Shown: in pieces, positions 5,306 through 11,034 of the stretch
Layout of the letters: every line of letters starts with the position of its first letter
Numbering within the stretch: the first letter of the stretch is position 1
Assembly (NCBI GenBank): GCA_027064285.1
Contig: JAMOPX010000112.1
Location: 1-11,034 of the forward strand
DNA from: Desulfobacterales bacterium
GTDB taxonomy: Bacteria; Desulfobacterota; DSM-4660; Desulfatiglandales; JALVZP01
DNA: 11,034 bases
Direction of reading: 5' to 3'
Made by a program: the position numbers and the translations under genes
Notes under the pieces: model-generated
What the model saw: only the letters and a program-made list of their open reading frames with translations
Told to the model about the DNA's origin: nothing
Databases searched by the model: none

Positions 5306-6207
5306 AGGTTGATCTGGGTTTTATAAAACTAAAAAATCCTGTGATTGCTGCATCCGGAACTTTTGGATATGGTGATGAGGTTGCAGAGTTTGTAAGCCCA
5401 TCCTTTTTAGGAGGGTTTGTTACAAAAGGCCTTTCCATAAAACCTAAACAAGGAAATCCTCCACCAAGGACATGTGAAACAGCATGTGGTATGCTTAATT
5501 CCATTGGTCTTGAAAATATCGGAATAGAGAGATTTCTAAAGGAAAAATTGCCCAAGATAAAAGCTTATAATACCGCTATAATAGTGAACATATTTGGAGA
5601 AAGCATATCTGAATATGCAACGGCTGCATCTATGTTAAAAGGAGTAGCAGAAATCTCAGCTATAGAGATAAATATATCATGTCCTAATGTCAAAAAAGGA
5701 GGAATGCTTTTTGGAACAGATCCAAAGCTTTCCTTTCAAATTACAAAAGCTGTCCTAAAAGAATCTGACAAGCCAGTAATAGTGAAATTAACCCCTAATG
5801 TGACAGATATTACAGTTATAGCAAAATCTGTTGAAGAAGCAGGAGCTTATGCCATTTCTCTAATAAATACAATTACGGGGATGGCAGTTGACATTGAAAG
5901 GAGAAAGCCTGTCTTGGGAAATATGATAGGAGGTCTTTCAGGGCCAGCAATAAAACCTGTTGCCTTATACATGACATATAGGGTAGTAAATAGTGTCAGC
6001 ATACCTGTAATAGGAGGCGGAGGGATTATGGATTATAAAGATGCACTTGAATTTCTTATAGTGGGAGCAAAGGCAGTTCAGGTGGGAACAGCCAATCTGG
6101 TAAATCCAAAGGCCTGCATAAATATAGTAGAAGGCCTTAACCAATATTGTACTGAAAAAGGCATAGAGAGGCTTCAGAACATAGTAGGCAGTCTCAGAAC
6201 AGAATAA
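5281..6207 (+). CDS. pyrD: Dihydroorotate dehydrogenase B (NAD+), catalytic subunit
   Basis: An FMN enzyme oxidising dihydroorotate to orotate, class 1B, working as a heterotetramer with PyrK. At 308 residues it has the usual class 1 size. Visible features: LGFIKLKNPVIAASGTFGYG (12-31), NSIGLEN (73-79), NISCPN with the class 1B catalytic-base Cys134, VIVKLTPNV (166-174), SLINTITG (193-200), GGLSGPAIKP (217-226) and the phosphate-binding IPVIGGGGI (241-249) with VGTAN (268-272). The ATG at 5281 lies inside the pyrK 3' end, with AGAGGA just upstream. mdh follows after 23 nt, so pyrK-pyrD-mdh are likely cotranscribed. Confidence 0.96.
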   Translation: MLGRDSRLEVDLGFIKLKNPVIAASGTFGYGDEVAEFVSPSFLGGFVTKGLSIKPKQGNPPPRTCETACGMLNSIGLENIGIERFLKEKLPKIKAYNTAIIVNIFGESISEYATAASMLKGVAEISAIEINISCPNVKKGGMLFGTDPKLSFQITKAVLKESDKPVIVKLTPNVTDITVIAKSVEEAGAYAISLINTITGMAVDIERRKPVLGNMIGGLSGPAIKPVALYMTYRVVNSVSIPVIGGGGIMDYKDALEFLIVGAKAVQVGTANLVNPKACINIVEGLNQYCTEKGIERLQNIVGSLRTE

Positions 6208-6230
6208 GAAGATTAAACAGGAGGGAAAAA

Positions 6231-7175
6231 ATGAAAAAGGTAACCATTATAGGTGCTGGAAATGTGGGTGCTACCATTGCTATGAAGATATTTGAGAAAG
6301 ATTTAGCAGACATAGCTCTTATAGATGTAGTAGAAGGGCTTGCTGAAGGGAAAGCACTGGATATGAAAGAATCTGCTCCTATAAAAGGGCATAATGCAAA
6401 TATACGCGGATATACAAAAGACTATTCTGCAGCAGAAGGAAGTGATATCGTTATAATTACTGCTGGTATAACCAGAAAGCCTGGAATGAGCAGAGATGAT
6501 CTGCTTTCTAAGAATATGCAAATAGTCGAAGATGTAGTAAAAGAAGTTGTGAAATTTGCTTCTGAATCAATTCTTATCATGGTAAGCAATCCACTTGATG
6601 CAATGTGTCATGTGGCATATGAAGTAAGTGGTTTTCAGAGAAGAAGAGTCATAGGTATGGCAGGTGTGCTGGATTCGATCCGCTTTTGCACTTTTATAGC
6701 AGAAGAGCTCAACATATCTGTAGAGAATGTGCAGGCGCTTGTCTTGGGAGGACATGGAGATTCTATGGTTCCGCTTCCCAGATACACTACAGTATGCGGA
6801 ATGCCTATTATTCAGCTTATAAATAAGGATAAGATTGAAAAACTCATTAAAAGGACAAGAGAAGGTGGAGCAGAGATAGTATCCCTGCTTAAGACAGGAA
6901 GTGCATATTATGCACCTGCTGCTGCTACTGTGGAAATGGTGGAAGCAATATTAAAAGACAAGAAAAAGATTTTGCCCTGTTCTGTGCTCTTAAAGGGTGA
7001 GTATGGCATAGAAGATGTATTTTTGGGTGTTCCTGTAAAGTTAGGTCAAAAAGGGGCAGAGGATATCATAGAAATTGATTTAAACAAAGAAGAGATTGAG
7101 GCGCTTCACAACTCTGCAGAACATGTGAGAAGACTTGTGGAAAAAATGAAGCAGCTAAGGACAAACAGGACCTGA
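6231..7175 (+). CDS. mdh: NAD-dependent malate dehydrogenase (LDH-like type)
   Basis: Interconverts malate and oxaloacetate with NAD in the cytoplasm. At 314 residues it has the length of the bacterial LDH-like MDH group. The Rossmann motif GAGNVG is at 8-13, the acidic residue for NAD preference at Asp32, and the active-site loop ITRKPGMSRDDLL holds Arg82 and Arg88; Arg at the substrate-selecting position indicates malate rather than lactate. VSNPLD (118-123), Asp148 and Arg151 in GVLDSIRF, and the catalytic His175 in GGHGDSM complete the site. An AGGAGGG at 6219-6225 precedes the ATG by 5 nt. The last 21 nt overlap the end of the convergent thiD, and no terminator is visible between them. 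Confidence 0.95.
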   Translation: MKKVTIIGAGNVGATIAMKIFEKDLADIALIDVVEGLAEGKALDMKESAPIKGHNANIRGYTKDYSAAEGSDIVIITAGITRKPGMSRDDLLSKNMQIVEDVVKEVVKFASESILIMVSNPLDAMCHVAYEVSGFQRRRVIGMAGVLDSIRFCTFIAEELNISVENVQALVLGGHGDSMVPLPRYTTVCGMPIIQLINKDKIEKLIKRTREGGAEIVSLLKTGSAYYAPAAATVEMVEAILKDKKKILPCSVLLKGEYGIEDVFLGVPVKLGQKGAEDIIEIDLNKEEIEALHNSAEHVRRLVEKMKQLRTNRT

Positions 7176-7925
7176 TCCTTTTCCCAAGGGATATCCTTTT
7201 CTTATAGCGTTCATTGTAAACTCGTGAGCAAGGGATGCGGCATGTTGTAGTGAATATCCTTCTGCTAAAAAAATAGCCAAGGAAGTAGAATAAACACAAC
7301 CGCTTCCATGACTGTGGGGAGCAGATAAAAGGCGTTTATCTTCTACATAAAAGAAGTCATTGCCATCATAACCTACATCTACTATTTTGTCTTCTGAACA
7401 AAATCCAGTAATGATAACCTGTTTTACTCCTGTCTTATGAAGAGCTAAAGCAGCCTTTTCTACATCTTGTAAATTTTTTATTTCTATTCCAGAAAGGAAT
7501 TCTGCTTCATAAGTATTTGGGATAATCACATCTACCAGTGGAAAAAGTCTGGTTTTTATCAACAGAATGCTTTCTTGTTTTAAAAGCATTGCACCAGTAC
7601 TTGCTTTAACCAAAGGATCGAGCACAACAGGAGAAAGTTTTTTCTTTAAAAGCACATCTGAGACTACCTTTATAGCACCAGTTGAAAATAGCATCCCTAT
7701 TTTTACAGCATCTGGCAGTATATCTTCCAGTACCACATGGAGCTGCTTTGATATGAATTCCTCAGGGATAGGCATTATGTCTGCTACTGTAAGAGAATTT
7801 TGGGCAGTAAGCGCAGATATGACTGTCATTGCATGATACTTTAATTTATAGGCACTCTTTATATCTGCCTGTATCCCTGCGCCACCAGAAGAATCAGATC
7901 CTGCAATAACGAGTATGCATTTCAT
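7155..7925 (-). CDS. thiD: Hydroxymethylpyrimidine/phosphomethylpyrimidine kinase
   Basis: A cytoplasmic ribokinase-fold enzyme that phosphorylates HMP and HMP-P for thiamine diphosphate synthesis. At 256 residues it has the normal single-domain length, with no fused ThiE or ThiN. The N-terminal substrate loop IAGSDSSGGAGIQADIK is at 7-23, TVISALTAQNS at 34-44, VLDPLV at 101-106, and the nucleotide/catalytic loop HSHGSGC at 204-210 (usually HGTGC, with Ser here for Thr). Its ATG overlaps the ddl stop by 4 nt (ATGA), so the two are translationally coupled. The 3' end overlaps mdh on the other strand by 21 nt. No other thiamine gene is in view. Confidence 0.94.
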   Translation of the reverse strand: MKCILVIAGSDSSGGAGIQADIKSAYKLKYHAMTVISALTAQNSLTVADIMPIPEEFISKQLHVVLEDILPDAVKIGMLFSTGAIKVVSDVLLKKKLSPVVLDPLVKASTGAMLLKQESILLIKTRLFPLVDVIIPNTYEAEFLSGIEIKNLQDVEKAALALHKTGVKQVIITGFCSEDKIVDVGYDGNDFFYVEDKRLLSAPHSHGSGCVYSTSLAIFLAEGYSLQHAASLAHEFTMNAIRKGYPLGKGSGPVCP

Positions 7926-8872
7926 AAAGCTTTTTTGCCAATTTTCTTAATAGAAAGAGATATAAGTTTATCCAGGAGTTCTGAAAATCCAATCCCTGCC
8001 TTTTTTGCAGAAAGAGGAAAGAGACTATTCTCTGTCATGCCAGGAATAGTATTTACTTCCAAAACATAGACTATATCTGCTTTAAGTATCATATCGACCC
8101 TCGCCCATACATTACATCCAATAGCATTAAATGCAACCATAGCAGCTTCCTTGGCCTTTTGTTCTAAATTCGTAGGGATCCTAGCAGGACATATCTCATC
8201 TGTAGCGCCTGGAGTATATTTTGCCTTAAAATCAAAGAATTTGTGCTCTTTCTTCGGCACTATTTCAATCAGAGGAAGAACTTCCAGTTCATCTACCCCA
8301 ATAATTGGGGCTGTTATTTCTATGCCGTCAATGTATTTTTCAATCAAGATCTCTTCATCATATTCAAACGCCTTTTTAATTCCTTTTTTCAACTCTTCAA
8401 TATCTGAACAGAGACTTATTCCAAAGCTGGATCCTTCTGTAACAGGTTTTACAACTGATGGGAAGCCAAAAGTAATGAGCTCTTGCAGTGAAGATTCAGA
8501 ATATGTGTTCTTTTTAATACATATTGCTTCGGGTACATTAAGACCTTTTTCCTTGAATATTTCTTTTGATATCTTTTTGTTCATTGCTATAGCATTGGCT
8601 AAAATATCAGAGCCAACATAGGGGATTCCCAATATGTTTAAGAAACCTTGGATAGAGCCGTCTTCTCCCAGTCTCCCATGCAAAAGAGGAAATACAATGT
8701 CTATCTCTGCTCTATTCTCGAACAGAAATTGAAGGTCTTTTCTTATGTCTAAAAATATTGGATCATACTTTTCTTTGCTTAACGCATTATATACTGCCCT
8801 ACCGCTTTTTAGTGAGATTTCTCTTTCAGTAGACCATCCTCCAGACACTATAGCTATCTTTAGCCTTTTCAT
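7922..8872 (-). CDS. ddl: D-alanine--D-alanine ligase
   Basis: An ATP-grasp ligase that makes the D-Ala-D-Ala dipeptide for peptidoglycan precursors. At 316 residues it is complete. Motifs in order: GGWSTEREISLKSG (11-24, with Glu17), LHGRLGEDGSIQG (64-76), VVKPVTEGSSFGIS (140-153), EKYIDGIEIT (178-187), FFDFKAKYTPGATDEICPA (212-230), ARVD (257-260) and the Mg-binding LEVNTIPGMTENSLFP (271-286). Residues matching the D-Ala site Glu, Ser and Tyr are present, so it should be active. It makes D-Ala rather than lactate ends by family type, though this is not provable from motifs alone. TGAGG lies about 8 nt before the ATG, inside a transposase relic whose stop overlaps this start. It stands apart from any mur cluster. 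Confidence 0.96.
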   Translation of the reverse strand: MKRLKIAIVSGGWSTEREISLKSGRAVYNALSKEKYDPIFLDIRKDLQFLFENRAEIDIVFPLLHGRLGEDGSIQGFLNILGIPYVGSDILANAIAMNKKISKEIFKEKGLNVPEAICIKKNTYSESSLQELITFGFPSVVKPVTEGSSFGISLCSDIEELKKGIKKAFEYDEEILIEKYIDGIEITAPIIGVDELEVLPLIEIVPKKEHKFFDFKAKYTPGATDEICPARIPTNLEQKAKEAAMVAFNAIGCNVWARVDMILKADIVYVLEVNTIPGMTENSLFPLSAKKAGIGFSELLDKLISLSIKKIGKKAL

Positions 8873-9073
8873 TTCAAAACCTCATTTACTTTCTTCCATA
8901 AATACCTTGAGTTAAATTCTCCACTTGAAAGCATTCTGGTAAATTTGTCATGACTGATTCCATATATCCAGAACATCTGATAATCCAGTCGCTGTTGCCT
9001 GTTTATTTACCACTATGAGATAATCCGTGTATAAATCAACTAATTCTTCCCAATCTGCTGTAACTTTAAACAT
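8869..9073 (-). pseudogene. N-terminal relic of IS4/ISH3-like transposase
   Basis: On the minus strand an ATG at 9071-9073 opens a 41-residue frame containing TADWEELVDLYTDYLI and VNKQATATGLSDVLD. Near 8960 the reading shifts frame and continues as YGISHDKFTRMLSSGEFNSR and YLWKKVNEVLK to a TGA at 8869-8871. These blocks (the ATGLSDLLD-like block, then ISHDxxTRMLSS, then LWKKVK) belong to the N-terminal part of DDE transposases of the IS4/ISH3/IS701 group. Everything after this, including all catalytic Asp/Glu residues, is gone, replaced by ddl. The TGA overlaps the ddl ATG (ATGA). Confidence 0.75.
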
Positions 9074-9093
9074 CTCTTTTCTTCATCATGTAT

Positions 9094-9119
9094 TGGTATT
9101 CAATAATACCATCTTTTTT
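9094..9119 (+). terminator. Small hairpin plus T-run
   Basis: TGGTATT (9094-9100) pairs with AATACCA (9105-9111) around a CAAT loop, and a run of six T begins two bases later (9114-9119). The stem is AT-rich, so it would be weak. It points along the plus strand, where no gene lies upstream, so it may belong to the mobile-element debris. Confidence 0.3.
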
Positions 9120-9127
9120 GCATAAGG

Positions 9128-9229
9128 TCAGTTAATTATTTCGCTTAAAAGAAATCCTTTAGAATCAACTCCGTTTGACAATTCTTCTAATTCCTTGCGC
9201 ATCTTTTGACTTGCTGGTATCCTTTTCAT
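9128..9229 (-). pseudogene. IS256-type transposase N-terminal stub
   Basis: A 33-codon minus-strand frame beginning MKRIPASQKMRKELEELSNG and ending SEIIN. The start MKxIPASxKxRxxLEELLxG followed by an LLSEII-like block resembles the N-termini of mutator-type (IS256) transposases. Upstream is an excellent AAGGAGG close to the ATG (9227-9229). The rest of the roughly 400-residue protein is missing, so it is a stub rather than a working gene. The family call is tentative because only the N-terminus is available. Confidence 0.45.
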
Positions 9230-9259
9230 AAGCTATTTCCTCCTTTATGTTTTTGTTTT

Positions 9260-9298
9260 GGGTGGCCTTATTCATTTAACCTCGGGCACCCCTTTTTT
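9260..9298 (+). terminator. GC-rich hairpin with T-run, orphan
   Basis: GGGTGGCC (9260-9267) and GGGCACCC (9284-9291) form an 8-bp stem with one mismatch, followed by six T (9293-9298), the classic Rho-independent layout on the plus strand. No plus-strand gene lies upstream before mdh, so it is probably inherited from an inserted element or a lost gene. Confidence 0.4.
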
Positions 9299-9314
9299 AC
9301 AGGAATTATAGGAC

Positions 9315-9481
9315 ATGACCCTTGGTATCAAAGCAATGAAAGCCTCTGCGATGCACAACAGAAGTGAAAAAAAGGAGTTTATTGCAGCCTTTGAGGAGCA
9401 TGGGATAGGAGAAGAGAAGAAAGTTGTATGGGCAGATGAGATGCGATTAGGGCTTAGAGGGCAAGTAAGAAAAGTGGGCAC
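9315..9481 (+). pseudogene. IS630-family transposase fragment (second lineage)
   Basis: An open frame from the ATG at 9315 includes EEHGIGEEKKVVWADEMRLG and LRGQVRKVG. The VVWADEMRxGLxGQxRxVW block is the first catalytic Asp region of IS630-type transposases. It differs from the MDEK-type relic at 4129-4496, so two IS630 lineages are present. The homology stops near 9480, where the frame runs on into ftsH-derived sequence out of register. Neither the N-terminal part nor the rest of the catalytic domain is present. Confidence 0.7.
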
Positions 9482-9504
9482 CGAGTTTCAGTCTCTTTTA
9501 AATA

Positions 9505-9918
9505 TTGCTGACAGGAATGGTGGGAGCTGACTTTGCTCATCTTGTAAATGAAGCAGCTCTTCTGGCTGTGAAGAAAAAGGCAATAACCATTGATAGGCAG
9601 AGAAATGGTTACAGAATATGGGATGAGTGAAAAAGTGGGAAAGATGTGCTTTTCTTTTCAAAAAAAGAGATTATTTTTAGAGACAGAGGTTCAGACAAAA
9701 ACAGAATAATACAGTGAGGCAACTGCCCAACTCATAGATGCAGAGGTCAGAGAGATAATAAACAGGCGATACGAAAGGGCAAAACAGATACTTACAGAGA
9801 GATTGCAGCTTTTAAAAGAAGGTGATCAGCTCCTGATAAAAAAGAAAAGCTGGAGGAAGATGAGCTGAAAGCACTTGCGGAAAGCTGGGATAAAAGCAAA
9901 GGAGGTGATGGGGGATGA
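9505..9918 (+). pseudogene. ftsH: Broken ftsH: AAA+ end and C-terminal tail only, protease centre deleted
   Basis: Three or more frames together spell the C-terminal half of the membrane AAA+ protease FtsH with a hole in it. From 9505: LLTGMVGADFAHLVNEAALL and AVKKKAITID, matching the end of the ATPase domain. From 9605 in another frame: MVTEYGMSEKVGKM, which in intact FtsH lies about 100 residues later. Then RDRGSDKN, YSEATAQLIDAEVREIINRR and YERAKQILTERLQLL, and finally KLEEDELKALAES to a TGA at 9916-9918. The missing stretch contains the HEAGH zinc motif, so no protease could be made. The final TGA overlaps the start of the next gene, suggesting an ancient ftsH-dksA operon. A functional copy may exist elsewhere. 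Confidence 0.85.
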
Positions 9919-10319
9919 GCGGATTTGAAAATGCCTTTGAAAAGCGGCCATTAACAAAGGAAGAGCTTGAACAGATAAAGAAAAGGCTTTTGGAAAGAAA
10001 AAAGGAACTTCTAAATGAGATAGCAGATATCTTAGAGAAGGAAGCAAAAGAGGAGTATCAAGAGCTGATCGAAGCAATCAGAGAGGAAGGAGATATTGCC
10101 AGTGCAGAACTTCAGGAAAGCACTATACTCGCACTTGCTGAGATGAGAGCCAAAGAGATAGAGCAGATAGACGCGGCAATAGAAAGGATTGAAAAAGGAG
10201 AATATGGAATATGCATTGATTGTGGTGACTGGATCACCCCTGCCCGATTAGAGGTGCTTCCTTATGCACTGAGATGTAAGGAATGCCAGGAAAGAGCAGA
10301 AAAACTCGGAGAAGTTTAG
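9915..10319 (+). CDS. DksA/TraR-family zinc-finger transcription regulator
   Basis: A 134-residue protein with the DksA/TraR layout: a charged coiled-coil region (about 14-95) and a C-terminal zinc finger with Cys100, Cys103, Cys121 and Cys124 (C-x2-C-x17-C-x2-C, in GICIDCGDWITPARLEVLPY and RCKEC). The family binds the RNA polymerase secondary channel and modulates promoters, often with ppGpp. The segment EEGDIASAELQES sits at the expected coil tip and has one Asp where classic DksA has DxxDxA, so DksA-like polymerase control is probable but not certain. GGAGG at 9901-9905 lies 9 nt before the ATG. The start overlaps the broken ftsH, and the gene overlaps the next one by 37 nt. Confidence 0.92.
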   Translation: MSGFENAFEKRPLTKEELEQIKKRLLERKKELLNEIADILEKEAKEEYQELIEAIREEGDIASAELQESTILALAEMRAKEIEQIDAAIERIEKGEYGICIDCGDWITPARLEVLPYALRCKECQERAEKLGEV

Positions 10320-10939
10320 TATTACTCTGTTTCTTTTCATTCTTTTCATTTTTTTTGTGGGTTACTCTATCCTTATCCTTTGCAGATATATACTACTATG
10401 TGGACAAAGATGGTATATGGCATTTTACCAATATAAAAACTAATCCATCTTTCAGACTCTATATTAAAAGCCTTTATAAAAGTCCGGATAAGGACATAAG
10501 AGATTATGACGCCATAATAAAAAAGGCATCTAAAAGGTTTTCTGTAGATCCTGCCCTTGTAAAGGCCATTATAAAGGCAGAATCCAATTTTAACGAAAAG
10601 GCGATTTCCTGTGATGGCGCAAGAGGACTTATGCAGCTTATGCCAGACACTGCAAAGGATATAGGCATAAACGATCCCATGGACCCCGAAGAAAACATCA
10701 TAGGAGGCGTGAAGTATCTGAGTAGGTTGCTCAGGCAATTTAGGAACCTACACCTTGCTATTGCTGCCTATAATGCAGGTCCTGCCGCGGTAAGATATTA
10801 CAAAGGAATACCGCCTTTTTCAGAAACAAGAAGGTTTTTAAAGATAGTGTTAAAGTACTACAGAAAATATAAATTATTATGTTCCAAAAAGAATAAAAAA
10901 AGCTTATTTTATCTTCAACCAATAAAAAATCCAAAATAA
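10283..10939 (+). CDS. Secreted lytic transglycosylase (DUF4124-like region plus SLT domain)
   Basis: A 218-residue cell-wall enzyme that cleaves the MurNAc-GlcNAc bond of peptidoglycan. Residues 1-10 are basic, 11-33 hydrophobic, and SFA (32-34) fits signal peptidase I, so it is exported. Residues 36-50 (IYYYVDKDGIWHFTN) match the small DUF4124-type module found before SLT domains. The SLT domain spans about 80-190: catalytic Glu100 in IIKAESNFN, GARGLMQLMP (112-121) and AIAAYNAGP (159-167). The ATG at 10283 lies inside the upstream gene with poor ribosome binding spacing, so it is probably translationally coupled. The basic residues right after it suit a signal-peptide n-region, which supports this start. 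The tail from about 198 is Lys-rich. Confidence 0.93.
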   Translation: MPGKSRKTRRSLVLLCFFSFFSFFLWVTLSLSFADIYYYVDKDGIWHFTNIKTNPSFRLYIKSLYKSPDKDIRDYDAIIKKASKRFSVDPALVKAIIKAESNFNEKAISCDGARGLMQLMPDTAKDIGINDPMDPEENIIGGVKYLSRLLRQFRNLHLAIAAYNAGPAAVRYYKGIPPFSETRRFLKIVLKYYRKYKLLCSKKNKKSLFYLQPIKNPK

Positions 10940-11034
10940 GCAAAGATTAAGAAATTAGCTGATTATCATCTACGAGTATCCAGATATAGGTTTAAGGCCA
11001 AAAATTCCTGCTGTAAAGCTGTTTTTGCTCAATA
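10940..11034. other. Terminal non-coding stretch
   Basis: 95 bases after the transglycosylase stop. I see no convincing terminator, ribosome binding site or start codon; short open frames across it match nothing I recognise. Confidence 0.4.

Noticed and set aside
9315..9530. A 71-codon open frame as a real chimeric gene
   Set aside because: It joins an IS630 fragment to out-of-frame ftsH sequence; it is an accidental open frame across two pseudogenes.
1..11034. CRISPR array, tRNA, rRNA or defence operon
   Set aside because: No regular repeat-spacer pattern, cloverleaf-like sequence, or nuclease, helicase or toxin-type protein was seen.

Overview
The window looks like a piece of an AT-rich genome from an anaerobic sulfate- or sulfite-reducing bacterium. 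The key evidence is a dsrA-dsrB pair encoding the siroheme subunits of dissimilatory sulfite reductase. A class 1B dihydroorotate dehydrogenase (pyrK-pyrD), which is NAD-linked rather than quinone-linked, also suits an anaerobe. Low GC, sulfate-reduction genes and the overall gene set would fit Thermodesulfovibrionia (Nitrospirota) or another thermophilic or deep-branching sulfate reducer. That placement is an inference; no rRNA gene is present to settle it.

Layout. Bases 1-2206 (minus strand) hold dsrA followed by dsrB, whose 3' end lies outside the window. A consensus-like promoter at 2355-2383 and a leader of about 140 nt precede dsrA. Bases 2440-2700 are degraded transposase sequence. Bases 2766-3958 (plus) are a compact four-gene operon: rpsF, rpsR, and two unrecognised small genes (127 and 60 residues). 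The usual partners ssb and rplI are absent. Bases 4129-4496 are an IS630-type transposase relic that ends just before pyrK. Bases 4523-7175 (plus) hold pyrK, pyrD and malate dehydrogenase. The 3' end of mdh overlaps the 3' end of the convergent pair ddl-thiD (7155-8872, minus). Bases 8869-9500 are stacked relics of at least three transposase types. Bases 9505-9918 are a broken ftsH whose protease centre has been deleted. Bases 9915-10939 (plus) hold a DksA/TraR-type zinc-finger regulator and a secreted lytic transglycosylase. The last 95 bases show nothing recognisable.

How it works together. DsrAB performs the last reductive step of sulfate respiration. PyrK-PyrD makes orotate for pyrimidines. 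Mdh serves central carbon metabolism. Ddl and the transglycosylase act on peptidoglycan, and ThiD on thiamine synthesis. Intact genes are tightly packed, often with 1-4 nt or larger overlaps. The longer gaps are mostly insertion-sequence debris, which comes right up to the start codons of pyrK and ddl and may now supply their expression signals.

I did not find a defence system, CRISPR array, RNA gene or intact mobile element. The best candidates for something undescribed are the two unknown genes coupled to rpsR, the structured leader and spacer of dsrAB, and the reuse of transposase relics as gene upstream regions.
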